Assembly: GCA_019316985.1 (NCBI GenBank)
Contig: CP079215.1
Location: forward strand, 5,580,001-5,644,000
Source: Paraniabella defluvii
Lineage (GTDB): Bacteria > Bacteroidota > Bacteroidia > Chitinophagales > Chitinophagaceae
Length of the DNA stretch: 64,000 bases
Direction: 5' to 3'
Shown: one piece after another, positions 23,655-34,725 of the stretch
How the letters are laid out: the number at the start of each line of letters is the position of its first letter
How positions within the stretch are numbered: position 1 is the stretch's first letter
The notes under the pieces: model-generated
The model's database searches: none
What the model was told of the DNA's origin: nothing
The model's input: only the letters and a program-made list of their open reading frames with translations
Made by a program: the position numbers and the translations under genes

Positions 23655-24314
23655 GATTATTTTTTTGCGCCTTCGTTCTTTCGTACCAGTCCTCCCGCTC
23701 CTTCTTGAGGTCATAGCCTTTTGCAGCGAGGTAGTTGTTAATACGTCCTTTATATTTTCCAAACCAGCCATGCTTGGCATCGCTCGATCCCGCGGCCATG
23801 GCGTGCTCCCGCGCTTCAACCAATGCATCGTAAATGTATTTTTTTCGTCTTCCCTTAAAGAGGGAATCATATCCAGGTGTGCCTTATAGGTTATCGGCAA
23901 CACGTTATAAGTGAGCCCGTCTTTCACTTTTTCTATTTGCTGCGCGCTTAGATCTTTCGAAAGCGATTGAACGAATTTTTTATTCAATGCAGCCCGGCTT
24001 TGCTCAGATGCATCATTTACTTTTTTAAATTCGGCTTCGGCAGCTGTTTTTTCAAGGTTCTTTGCTTTTATGGCAGCCGTTGCGGTAGCCTTCTGGTCGT
24101 CGATCCTTTTGATGTCGGCATATTCCTGAGCAATTTTATCCCGAACCCTGTAAAATTTTACTGAATCTCCTATTTCCAGGGGGCTACGATCTTATAAGCG
24201 CGTTCGCGCGCCACTTTGAGGTAATCATCATTACCAGGCGCCTGGGACCAGGCATTTAACGCCGCAAAAAAAAATCAATAGGGACAGAACACATACTTTT
24301 GAAACTCTAGCCAT
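23655..24314 (-). CDS. DUF3826-family secreted protein
   Basis: A small predicted secreted protein common in Bacteroidota pectin loci; its biochemical role is not established as far as I know. The start at 24314 (MARVSKVCVLSLL) opens a signal peptide that breaks in a run of T/A near 24270. After the break the frame reads AWSQAPGNDDYLKVARERAY, then VKFYRVRDKIAQEY, a lysine/alanine-rich helical middle (AAIKAKNLEKTAAEAEFKK), VKDGLTYNVLPITYKAHLDM, and the family signature VEAREHAMAAGSSDAKHGWF followed by GKYKGRINNYLAAKGYDL. The true stop is probably just after TKAQKK, hidden by an A-run near 23660. It is the first gene after the 24.4-kb shared promoter, ahead of SusC-3. Confidence 0.8.
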
Positions 24315-24334
24315 GCAATCGTTTTATTAGACGA

Positions 24335-24402
24335 TAAAATTAGAACGCCGGACTTTGGTCAACAATGCAAGGTTTCACTAAGAAAATGGAAAATTTTACT
24401 AA
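24335..24402 (-). promoter_or_regulatory. shared direct-repeat promoter, site C (DUF3826-SusCD operon)
   Basis: On the minus strand: TTAGTAAAA (plus 24394-24402) and TTAGTGAAA (24373-24381), 21 bp apart. Then 5 nt, CATTG (24363-24367), 20 nt, TAATTTTA (24335-24342). The start codon follows about 20 bp later. CGTTCTAATTTTATC is shared exactly with site D. Confidence 0.8.
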
Positions 24403-24408
24403 ATGAAA

Positions 24409-24435
24409 AAAGCTGCTCCGTATTGAAGCAGCTTT
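24409..24435 (-). terminator. terminator after the SusC-4/SusD-3/lipoprotein operon
   Basis: AAAGCTGCT (24409-24417) pairs with AGCAGCTTT (24427-24435). On the minus strand the stem runs into TTTTTT. It lies 26 bp past the lipoprotein stop and abuts promoter site C of the next operon. Confidence 0.85.
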
Positions 24436-24461
24436 AACAGTTTGTTTTTGAATTTTATCGC

Positions 24462-25407
24462 TTACAATTCATATTTGATGCTCACGTCTATAAACGGTTT
24501 ATCTCCTGCAGGACTTAATTGATTAATCAAAATAAGTCCATACTTGCCTTCGGTAGTTATGAAAGGTATGACCTGATTAACTGTAGCATTAGCAGTAGTA
24601 GCAGTCAAATTAGGATTTCTACCTCGAACGTAACTATTTAAAGCAGCGCCTGTGGTGTAACTGCGTAAAAATTACTATTTTGTCCATTTTGAGGATTTGC
24701 CAGCTTAGTGTCTCGTTTGCTCCAAGATGAAATATTGAATGCAGTAAAGGGTAATGGCGAGGCGTTGAGTGAGTAAAACCTCAGTGCATTTGTACCTGTA
24801 CCGCCGACTCTATAAATTCCCAGATCAATTTTAGAAGCGTTAGCAGCTCCGGTTTGATAATTAAAGGTTTCGCCCGTTGTTAAAGAAATATAGGCATTTG
24901 CTGAGCCATTAGCACTATCGACGTCGGGAAAATAGATCTTACGATTCACTATATGCATAATTTTGTTATTTACGTTAATCGTAATCGTTTTGTATCCATC
25001 ACCCAGGTAGATTCCTTGTTTGTCGTAAGCCCAAATTCTAAACGTATTCGCTCCGTCTTTTAAGGTCCCAAATCCGTTAGAACCTACTACACCTTTGATA
25101 ACGCCTGTATATGTATGCCTGTTTTGATCACCTAAATTGATGCGGAGATTGGGAAGTGCAGAACCTACCTGAAATAGCGCAACCTGATACATCTCTTTGG
25201 TCGGCGAGTTAATAGTAAAATCGAAGTAAATACTGTCCCCTTCATTCAAGGTTTGGTTTTCAGTAACACTATAAGGGCTGTTTTGATGCAAATCAAGCGT
25301 TACATCAAACATATTAAAAATATTAGGCGCTGTTTTTTTGCAGGAAGTAAAACTGATACCACTAACAGCATCACCATTGAAATGCAAAGTTTATTTTGAT
25401 TTGTCAT
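24462..25407 (-). CDS. surface lipoprotein in SusE/SGBP position
   Basis: A predicted outer-membrane lipoprotein, third gene after SusC-4 and SusD-3, the place usually taken by a surface glycan-binding protein. The start at 25407 (MTNQNKLCISMVMLLVVSVL) leads to a lipobox cysteine in SCKKTAPN after one frame slip in an A-run near 25345. The body is beta-rich (QTLNEGDSIYFDFTINSPTK, ANTFRIWAYDKQGIYLGDGY, GIYRVGGTGTNALRFYSLNA). A second break near 24660 is followed by LNSYVRGRNPNLTATTANAT and the end FIDVSIKYEL. Length is about 315 codons. I do not recognise the family with confidence. Confidence 0.72.
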
Positions 25408-25446
25408 TGCTTAAAAATTCATTGTTTTCAATAATTATTTCCCCTC

Positions 25447-27324
25447 TTATCTCAGCGGATCAAAGTTTCCACCATCCCAGCCAATAGTTTGCTCTAATAA
25501 CGGGCTTGAGTATAGGAAGAAATTAGAAAGCGAATAAAAATAGTATTCCGGAAGTACGTTGAAACCACCGGTACCGCTCGGTTGCCCTACTGCATAAGAA
25601 AAATATTTTTGTAAGGTATCTTTATTATTCAAGTTCAAAAGATCACGGTACATCGTACCAGTAGCGGGATCTACAATCCTTTCCAATTGTGCTTTCAGCG
25701 CATTTCTTTGAGCATCGTTGGCCCCGTTTAAAACAACAACAGGACTTGTTAATTGCCCGGATAACAGATGATAGCGACGTGTTCTTCTTAAATCTTCGGT
25801 TCGTTTCCCCTCAAAAGCAAACTCTACCATCCGTTCATTCAGTATCAAATTGCGCATTTGCTCAACAGAAGTAACCAATCCTAAACCATAATCGTTCGCG
25901 CCTGCAATAATACCTGCTCTTTGCCTGATGCGTCTTACCATGTCCTTGGCAACAGAAATGTTTCCTACTTCATTGGCGGCATCTGCATAATTCAACATCA
26001 CTTCTGCCAAACGCAGTTCTATCCAATCCATACCACTCCCTCCGAAATCGTTAGAATAAGGAACGGCCGCATTGCAAGATCGGGTGTAGTAAACCTCTTA
26101 CAATATACACCCCTTATTCCGGTTTCACCTACCGCATTATTATAAGTCCATTGTTTTCTGTTCGTACTGCCTCCCAGGTTCCAGGTACTGCCATTGTAGG
26201 CGATACTGGCTTCAAACCTGGGATCCCTGTCTTTCCAGAAAAGAACCGGATCATATCCGCTACCCGAAGCGGCTATGGGTGTTCCATCTTTCATTGTATA
26301 GGCATTCATCAAATAGGTGCTTGCATAGTAGTTATCGGCTGGCGATCCGCCGGCAGAGAGTGGCCTGCAACGGGATTCTACATTGTGACCACGCTTTGCC
26401 ACAGATGGCGAATAAGAGCGTACAATAATAGCCTCTGTATTGGCAGCTCCTCCGTTCTGAAAATACTTTCGTAGCTAGACATTAAACTTTTCCCATCAGC
26501 CAAGGCAATATCGTAAGCTGCTTTGCAGGCATCAAATGCGGCTTGCCAGCGGCTGGCATCATAAGGATGTGCGGAATTATCAGTAGGATTGAACTGCGGA
26601 CTGGCCCATAATAACAAAGCTTTCCCTTTGAGTGCTGCTGCCGCAGTTCTGGTTAGTTTTCCCCTCTCGGTTCCATCTGACCAGGTAACGCCCTGTAAAT
26701 TTGCCATAGCGGAATCGCAGTCCTTTACGATCTGCGCAAACATCTCCTGGCACCGGCCCTGCCAGACAAATTCAAATTGTCGGGATTTTGCGGTTCCAGC
26801 ACAAGTGGCATTCCTCCATAAATTTTCGTAAGATCCAAATAGGCCATTGCACGCAGTGCATAATACTGCCCCAGAAATCTTCTCTTGCTGTCGTATGGAA
26901 TAGTTCCTCCGGAATGTATTTAATTCCATTATTGCACCTGGCTATATCAAAATAAACATTGTCCCCGTAATTAGCACCCTGGTATTTAAATCCAACATAC
27001 CTTACATCATTAGCTGCCAAAGTACCGTTTACACCTATTGCCTTGCGGGCATTGGCATTGGTAGCAGACCAATAATTTTCGTCGCTCGCAAAATGGATTT
27101 CCCTATTGGTTCCGGCAGGAAAAAGTTCGTAAGCAAATTGTGGTATAATCAGATCATACGCCTCATTCAAATGATACTGTATGGCCCCTCGTTACTCCAA
27201 ATAGCGCCATCAATTCCGCCCCTATCTCTTAGTTGGAAAAATTGGTCGCCCTTTTACCGCAACCTGATAGTAATGCGCCAATAAATAAAACCGTTGATAA
27301 TCTTGTGTATAATTTCTTGTTCAT
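25447..27324 (-). CDS. SusD/RagB-like glycan-binding lipoprotein (SusD-3)
   Basis: Partner of SusC-4. The ATG at 27324 gives MNKKLYTRLSTVLFIGALL and the lipobox LLSGCGKRA. The ORF then breaks near 27240 and continues with YHLNEAYDLIIPQF. Later landmarks: NATCAGTAKSRQFEFVWQGR with CQEMFAQIVKDCDSAMANL, KGKALLLWASPQFNPTDNSA, WIELRLAEVMLNYADAANEV and LILNERMVEFAFEGKRTEDL. Further frameshifts lie near 26910, 26390 and 26030. Length is about 625 codons. It starts 27 bp after the SusC-4 stop. Confidence 0.9.
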
Positions 27325-27350
27325 TGCTTGAATATTTATTTGTGTACTAT

Positions 27351-30300
27351 TTATAAGCCCAGGCTTAAGCCCACCGAAATCGTTCTGATGGTAGGATAGT
27401 CGAATGCATAAGACTGATAGGGATCCTTATATGGTAAAGGATTTTTAAGTACCCATAAATTATTTCCTGTTACTAACAGGCGGGCCGAGTTAAGACCAAT
27501 ACGAGACATGATAGATTGCGGCAGCGAGTAGCTTAGCGTCATATCATTCACTCTAACCATTGTGCCGTCTACCGCCCAAAAATCAGAGTCCTGGTTGAAG
27601 AACTGCGAGTCAAACCGCGGGAATTTGCCATTAGGATTCTCCGGGGTCCATCTGTCGTTCATAAACGCGGGTAAGTTAGAAGCAGTAGAAGCTGCTTCCC
27701 TTGCTTTGGAATCATAGAACACTTTTCCGCCAAAGCGACCAGCGATATTCGCCCGTAATTGGATGGCTTTATAGGTTAAGCCAAGCTGTAAACCCATTGC
27801 GAACTTAGGATCGATCCTGTCAAACATCGGTACTTTATCTCTTTCAGTAATCACGCCGTCACCGTTCACGTCTTCGAAATACAACCATCCTAGCTGAGGA
27901 GATACATTGTTGATCAGGTAATTCGGATTTTTAGCCATGAAGTCGTCTAACTGTTCCTGTGTTCTGAAAATGCCCAGCGATTTATAACCCCAGTTGCCGC
28001 TGGTGTATCTCCTCGGATCAGTTCCAAAACCCACTTGCCAGTCGGGAGGAGATGTTTCAAATAACTGAAAGGGATTATATAACATTCTTGTAGTAACGGA
28101 ATTACCAAAGCCGAAGTTGGTACTTACATTCAACCGCAGATCTTTAGCCAAATTGGCCCTGTATCCAATCGTAAATTCCGACCCCAGTTATACCGCTCCA
28201 TGTAATTTACCACCGGTGCAGCAAATCCGGCAAAAGCGGGGAAGGATGCGTCCGCCCCTTTATCAAACATATCGTAGCCACGGTTCTGAAACACATCAAC
28301 ATTTAAAGTTAATTTATCGTGCCACATTGCCATCTCTAAACCCACGTTGAAGGTTCTTTTACTTTCCCATGAGATATCCGGATTGGGGATACGATCTGGA
28401 TTCAAACCGCCCTGTAATGTATTATTATATAAATATCCAGCTACATCTACCCTATAGCGTTCCTTCCACAGCCATGCGTCAATAGAACTATTACCTACAA
28501 TACCATAACTGGCCCTCAGTTTGAGGTAATTTATAAATTCTATATTATCAACAAAAAGTTCTCCTTGCTCACAATCCATCCGGCACCCACGCTAGGGAAA
28601 ACACCCCAAACCTTCCCTAACGCAAAATTGGAGGATGCATCTAAACGGGTAACAGCGTCGATTGAATACTTGCCCATATAGTCGTAATTCAAACGACCAA
28701 AGAAAGATCTTCTCACACCCACCGTAATTCCCTGGAAGGCGTGATCGTCGATTGATCAAAAGCCCAATAGTCATCTAAACCTGGTAATATCTGGTTAATC
28801 CATCTTACACCAACAGATTCACTATTGTTTTCAGATTGTTCAGCACCTAGTAAAACAGTAACGTTGTGATTATTAGCGATCGTTTTTTTGTACTGCAGGG
28901 TAAAAAGCCCTGGTAGCTGTTAGACCTGCTCAAGCTAGGCTCATACAACGAATTGCCCGCTGCGTTCACCGTGGTGGTGCTAATTACACTGTCTCTCGGT
29001 ATAATGTTGCCCGGTCCAAAACCGGCAAAATTGTATAAGACGTAAGGCGGACGATAGGTAGTATTGCTAGCGTTGTCTGATGCCTGAGAAATCTGAAATC
29101 TTGCAGTGAGTCCATCAAGCGCACCAGAGAAATCATAAGAAATCGCAGTATTGATACGGTACCCGGCTGTTTTATCTTCTCTGTAATAGCCGGAACCAAT
29201 AGCCGCCAGAGGGTTAGGATTAGATCCTCCGATATTTACATATTTACCGTTAAAGTCGACGGGAATCCACCGTGGCACCTGTACCATGGCTTCTATAAAA
29301 GCCTGGTCTTCATTAGCTGTTGGATTGCCGCTGTAACGTATGCGGTGGTCTACGTTAAAATTAACATCAGCCTTTAAACCTTTGGCTATGGTAGCAACTA
29401 CGCCAGCTCTGAATCCATATTTATCCTGTTTAATACCGGCGTAGTTTCCATTTTCGTTCTGGTAATTTCCTCCCACAAAGTAGGTTACTTTATCACTACC
29501 ACCCGACATGCTTATGTTGTGACGATGCAGTGAGGACGGTTTCCAAAGCTGATCCAGCCAAGTAGGGTTGTTAAGTGTTTTGAGGTAAGCCAGGTCTGCA
29601 TCAGAAAAAAGAACTGGCGTTTGCATTACCTATTTTGAAACCATCGTTCAGTGTAAGCGCGTGTTCGTAAGCCGTCATCATTTCCGGCAGCCGCGTTGCA
29701 TCAGATACCCCTAAATAACCATTATAAGAAAAACGTGGTTTGCCGGGTCTACCTCTTTTGGTAGTTAATAAAACTACACCATTGGCGCCAGACGCTCCGT
29801 AAATGGCCGCTGAACCAGCATCTTTTAATACAACTATGTCCTCAACCATTGATGGGTCAATATTGTCAAAAGCATCTTTCGTCACAGTTATACCGTCAAT
29901 AACATATAGAGGTTCATTACTAACACCTAATAGTTGGGCCTGATCTGAGTTTGCCGCATTGCGGATATTAAGGGTTATTCCAGCACCTGGTCTGCCCGAA
30001 GCCTGGCTCACACTTAGGCCTGCTATTCTACCCCTTAAAGCTCCTGCAATATTTGGTGACGGTACATCCTGTATCTCCTGGCCTTTGATACTGGCAACTG
30101 CACCGGTAAGTTGTGACCGCTTTTGTGTACCATAACCGATCACCACCACATCATCCATGCTTATATTCAGTTTCTTTGCCCTTATTACCAAAGGACCTTC
30201 AGCCGGAATTATTACGGTTCCGATTTCATAACCTACATGAGAGTATTCCAGCTCTCCACCTCCCGTAGGCACATTTAGCGTAAAACTTCCCTTTGCATCA

Positions 30301-30476
30301 GTAACGGCGCTCTGGGGCCCTCCTTTCACGCGGATCGTTACTCCTGATACGGGCTCATCGGATGCGTCGTCTATAACGTTACCGGTAATTGATCTGGTTT
30401 GCGCATGTACATTACCACTGAAGAGCGCTAATAACACAAGCAGACACGTAAATTTCAAAATGTGCTTGAAATACAT
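27351..30476 (-). CDS. SusC-like TonB-dependent transporter (SusC-4)
   Basis: Outer-membrane importer. The start at 30476 gives MYFKHILKFTCLLVLLALFS with cleavage near VHAQ. The regulatory-like domain (SITGNVIDDASDEPVSGVTI) is followed by DDVVVIGYGTQKRSQLTGAV, the plug (LRGRIAGLSVSQASGRPG, EPLYVIDGITV, DAGSAAIYGASGANGVVLLT) and the barrel, ending in YPTIRTISVGLSLGL. Length is about 1042 codons. Frameshifts lie near 29610, 28860, 28720, 28560 and 28140. It is the first gene of a three-gene operon behind the shared promoter at 30739-30806, with an unusually long leader of about 250 nt. Confidence 0.93.
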
Positions 30477-30738
30477 ATGGCTTTAGTTTAAAAAATAATA
30501 CAGTTAATAAGTCTATAGTTTGGCTTAAACATTTCTACAAGGCAAAATACTCCTCACCCGCCGTTATAATATAGAGAACTGCAGAACACCTTATCTGTTC
30601 CACACAGCATTCAACTCCAATCGACTACACCGGCATATGGCCCTACACACCATAATCAACGATGAAGATTGTGATGATAAAATATTTTATTTGACGAAAG
30701 CAGTTTTAAAAACAAGCAGAAGTCAATCGTTTACCTTT

Positions 30739-30806
30739 CAAAAGTATACTGTTAAGATTCCATTAACAATGTAACCTTTCACTAAGAAAATGGAAGATTT
30801 TACTAT
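30739..30806 (-). promoter_or_regulatory. shared direct-repeat promoter, site B (SusC-4 operon)
   Basis: On the minus strand: TAGTAAAA (plus 30798-30806) and TTAGTGAAA (30777-30785), 21 bp apart. Then 5 nt, CATTG (30767-30771), exactly 20 nt, and TACTTTTG (30739-30746), a perfect match to the Bacteroidota -7 pattern TAnnTTTG. This is the clearest of the four sites. Confidence 0.82.
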
Positions 30807-30809
30807 TTA

Positions 30810-30823
30810 TGTAAACGATTTCA
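30810..30823. promoter_or_regulatory. LacI-type operator-like site beside promoter B
   Basis: TGTAAACGATTTCA shares the left half of the perfect palindrome at 2498 (TGTAAACG) and a degenerate right half. It abuts the distal repeat unit of promoter B. It could be a second input to the SusC-4 operon; binding is speculative. Confidence 0.3.
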
Positions 30824-30903
30824 TTAATTACTGCTTTTAGCGATCCAGAGTGGTACAAATGCCCTAAAAACATTCTTATAATATTTTGTAAGGATGCTAT
30901 TGA

Positions 30904-31053
30904 ATGGCCGGCAAACGGAAGGAATATTTAAAGAAAAGTTACGCTTTCAGTAAACTGAAATGCCGAACCAAACATAAAGTAGCCAAGTGGCAGGAAGGAG
31001 GCCGGCCCTGGTACACACAAATTCTTCTCCCAAAAAGCTCTTACAATGTTTAG
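30904..31053 (+). CDS. possible small basic protein, 49 aa
   Basis: Within the 673-bp gap between SusC-4 and the first GH2 gene (30477-31149), a plus-strand ORF begins MAGKRKEYLKKSYAFSKLKC and ends PWYTQILLPKSSYNV. It is rich in Lys/Arg and has Trp and Cys. I see no convincing ribosome binding site and know no family. The rest of the gap holds the SusC-4 promoter, the long leader, and a small hairpin (TTGCCG/CGGCAA, 31077-31091). The ORF may be chance. Confidence 0.2.
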   Translation: MAGKRKEYLKKSYAFSKLKCRTKHKVAKWQEGGRPWYTQILLPKSSYNV

Positions 31054-31149
31054 GAGATTGATATGCTTTATTATTGTTGCCGCTGCGGCAAGCCCTGAAA
31101 CGTTAAACGTTATTTCTCATAACAGCGTTCAATGTTTTTGTCCTCAAAA

Positions 31150-33546
31150 TTACTTGACAATAACCAACGTGGTTGCCGGAGGAAGTCCTTCAGCGCTTAA
31201 AGTAACTTTCAGCGTACCTGGTTTTAGTCCTTTTACCATTGCCAGTAATAGTCCTTTATAGATATGATGTTGCGCATCTTTTAGGGAGTGCGTATCGGCG
31301 GGGTTACCGTTATCCATCCCTTCTACCACACCGGCGCCATTAATATTCACTTTTACCAGTTGAGCCGCGTCGGGAACCAGGTTACCCTCTTTATCCACTA
31401 CCCTAGCGCTGATGAAAGCCAGTTCGTTTTTCCTGCTGTCAATTGTCTTATTTTCAATGGAAAGCTCCAGATGATGGGCTGCACCGGCGGTTCGAATTAC
31501 TTTTGTAAGTACCTGCTTTTTATTTTTATAGGATACAGCTTTTAATTCACCCTTTTCATAAGGCACGCGCCACATTACATGAAACGCTGTATCGATCTTT
31601 GTTTTACGCCCTAAAGATTTACCATTTAAGAACAGTTCCACTTCGTCAGCATTATTATAATAAGCTTTTACATCAACCACTTGTCCGTGTTTCCAGTTCC
31701 AATGCGGGTACAGATGCAATACAGGCTGGGTTGTCCACTCGCTTTGGTACATGTAATACACATCTTTGGGGAAACCGGCCATATCAATGACACCATAGTA
31801 GGAACTGCGCGCAGGATAAGGATAGGGACCGGCTCGCCCAGGAAATCAAATCCACTCCATACAAAAAGGCCCGACATATACCTGTAACGTTTGACCTGCC
31901 ACCAGTTATTCTCGTGGGTTACCCCCAGTAAGCGGCCACATTGTCATAAGCTGACACGGTATAATCCGGGTTTCCATTTTCTACATATTTGAATTGTGAA
32001 GAGGATGGCCATAAACGCAGTGAATCGGAAGGCATATCGTAATGCCCACGGCTTGCCAGTCCCGAAACATTTTCTGAGGCTATTACTTTTACACCCGGAT
32101 AGTTTTTTTGAAAGTCTTTATAAGAATCGATCTTATAATTCAGGCCAACCAGGTCTAATGCCCCGATTGATAGATATAGTTTTTAGCGGGATCACTTTCA
32201 CTTAATGCACAGGTAACCGGTCTTGTTGTATCCAGGTCTTTAACAATTCTAACTAATTCACGCGTTAGCGATATACCCGTTGAGTCAAACTGCTCGCGGA
32301 TCTCGTTACCAATACTCCATATGATCACCGAGGATGGTTACGATCACGTTTTACCATATGTTCAAGATCCCTTTTATGCCACTCCGGAAAATCGCTGAAG
32401 TAATCAAACTTATTCTTCTTCTTGGCCCACATATCAAAACTCTCATCCATTACCAGGAAACCCATTTCATCACAGAGATCCAGCAATTTAGAAGCAGGTG
32501 GGTTGTGCGCCATGCGAATGGCATTGACGCCCATTTCTTTTAATATTCTTAATTGCCGTTTTGCCGCCGATACATTAAATGCAGCACCCAAGGCGCCTAA
32601 ATCGTGGTGCTGGCATACACCCAGTATTTTTAGATATTTACCATTTAAAGAGAACCCGTTATCCACATCAAAATTAAAATAGCGGATACCGAAAGTGGAT
32701 GTATATTCATCCACCCACTTATCATCCTGGTAAACCCGGGTAACCATCTTATACAAGTAAGGACGATCTGTCGACCACAGCTGGGGCCGGTCAACTGTTA
32801 ATGTCTGATAATATTTCTGGTTCCTTTTAGTAGCAATATCTGCCTCACTAACCTTCCTTCCCTGTGCATCGTAAATGGCTGATACAAACTTCAACGCACC
32901 GTTGCCTTCCTGGTTAACGTCATGTTCTATTGCAACCGTAGCACGGTTGCTGCTTGCATCAGGTGTAGCAATAAAGCTTCCCCAATGTTTAATGGCCGTT
33001 TTGCTGGTAGCAACCAGTCGTACATCCCGGTAAATACCCGACCCGGTGTACCAGCGCGAATTAGGGTGTTGCGAATTATCTACACGCACCGCAACTGTGT
33101 TCAGCTGCCCGGCGGGTCTCAGCCATGGCGTTAAGTCATAACGAAAAGCCGTATAACCATAAGGCCATTTACCCAGGTACCGGCCGTTGATCCAAACCTC
33201 ACTATTCCTATGCACACCGTCGAACTCTATATAGTGTTTCTTATCTCGTGCGGTAACAATAAAGGTCTTTCTGTACCAGCCGATCCCGCCAGGCAAAGCA
33301 CCTCCTGCATTACGTGCGGGATGGGTAGAGTCGAACTGTCCTCAATACTCCAGTCATGGGGAAGGTTGAGCTCCCTCCACTTTTTTGTATCAATACCTGG
33401 CTGAGCATAATTACTGTCATCATCCAGAATGAACGACCAGCCTTTATTAAAATCCGTTATTTGCCGCGGACTCTGTGCGCTACCCATAAGAGCAACAAAC
33501 ACATCAGTACCACTAAACCCTTCAAACCTAATACTTCCCTAATCAT
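31150..33546 (-). CDS. GH2-family glycosidase (beta-galactosidase-like)
   Basis: A secreted exo-glycosidase of family GH2, probably removing beta-galactosyl or related residues from pectin side chains. The start at 33546 (MIREVLGLKGLVVLMCLLLL) opens a leader ending near AQS. The jelly-roll sugar-binding domain shows GWSFILDDD, NLPHDWSIED, GGIGWYRKTFIV and YGYTAFRYDLTPWL, and the Ig-like domain follows. The TIM barrel has GVCQHHDLGALGAAFNVSAA, MGVNAIRMAHNPPA, LVMDESFDMW, and the acid/base motif WSIGNEI (around 32300-32320). The C-terminal domain begins NNADEVELFLNGKSLGRKT. Length is about 799 codons. Frameshifts lie near 33480, 33300, 32320, 32170, 31910 and 31790. It is the last gene of a four-enzyme run. 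Confidence 0.9.
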
Positions 33547-33627
33547 AGAATAATATTTTTTTGACCAGACACTATATCCTAACTATAATACAACCTCTTC
33601 AAAAAAAAAGCAACAAATCCAATCATC

Positions 33628-34719
33628 TTAGAATTTAAGGTTGCTTTTCCCTTTATCAACTGAAGTGGCAACAGCAATTCCCCTGTTATCTTTTGCATCT
33701 ACAGCACAATAAAAATGATACACTGTTCCCTTATATTTTAGTACAAAAGACTTATGTGCATATTTCCTGTCTATCTCTGTAGTTGAGTTAACCAGATCAG
33801 CGCCATTCCAGTCTGTCCAGTTAATAAGGTCGTAGGAGCAGGCAAACCTGTTGAAAGTTTCCGATTCTCTTCCCTTCCAAAAAGCACCGAAATAAAACAT
33901 TACCCACACGTTACCGATCTTCTGTATCTGGGGTCGCCTGTAATCCCCGCGAATGGTGTACTACCGGTTCACGTTGATACCTTTTCCAGTTCACCATATC
34001 ATTGGAAACCGCCATTCCTATGCGTTCGTACCACCGTGTAGGCTTGTTGTTCGGTAAAGAATCTCCTACTGCGTTATAATACATGATAAACTTGTAGCCT
34101 GTCTTTCCAACCCTGTCTTCTATTATATAGCTCTTAAACAGCTTATTCCTGTTTTCCCACCAACGCACATCAGGATCGGATGAAGAAAGAACCGGATGAT
34201 CCAGTCGTTGCCATTCAAATGCCTGTGTTGGCTTTTTTACTGTGTAGGCCATTCCAATAGAAAGCGGTTCAGGCTCATAACCAGATGAAGCACCTCCAAA
34301 ATACGACATCCAATATTTGCCGTTGTATTTACCTAACTGATAATTTCCTCCCCATTTGGTATCAACTAATGCATTGTAACCAGCCTTCTGGTTTTGGTCC
34401 CACCCTTCTTTTGTAAAGGACATCTGGCGACCCAGGTTCTTCCAATTCAAAAGATCCTTGCTGCTGGCCAGCCAGGTTTCATACCCTTACCATCAAAAAG
34501 CTATATAAGTCATGTACCAGGTGTTGCCCGATTTGTAAACAGTGGGACAGTCAATCTTTTTCCGGTATCGGGCGGCAACAACACCAGTCCATATTTATAA
34601 GGTGTTTTTACCTCATCATACACTTTTTGCATTTCAGCCTCCGAAACTTTAAGCGGCTGCTGAGCGTGTAGTAATCCTGCCATTATAATGCAAATCAGAC
34701 CCGGTATAGTAAACTTCAT
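33628..34719 (-). CDS. five-bladed beta-propeller glycosidase, GH43/GH130-like
   Basis: A secreted glycosidase-like protein of about 364 codons. The signal MKFTIPGLICIIMAGLLHAQ is clear. Propeller blades appear as TPYKYGLVLLPP, WYMTYIAFDG, WLASSKDLLNWKNLGRQMSF, NYQLGKYNGKYWMSYFGGAS, MAVSNDMVNWKRYQ and CSYDLINWTDWNGADLV. The repeated S.DL.NW elements are typical of GH43, GH32 and GH130-type proteins. The exact family and substrate cannot be fixed by eye. Frameshifts lie near 34500 and 33915. It starts 6 bp after the GH78 stop, so both are probably co-transcribed. Confidence 0.7.
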
Positions 34720-34725
34720 GTATTA

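Noticed and set aside
31046..31261. 71-codon plus-strand ORF with a hydrophobic start
   Set aside because: Overlaps the C-terminus of the GH2 gene in antisense and encodes the mirror of its beta strands.
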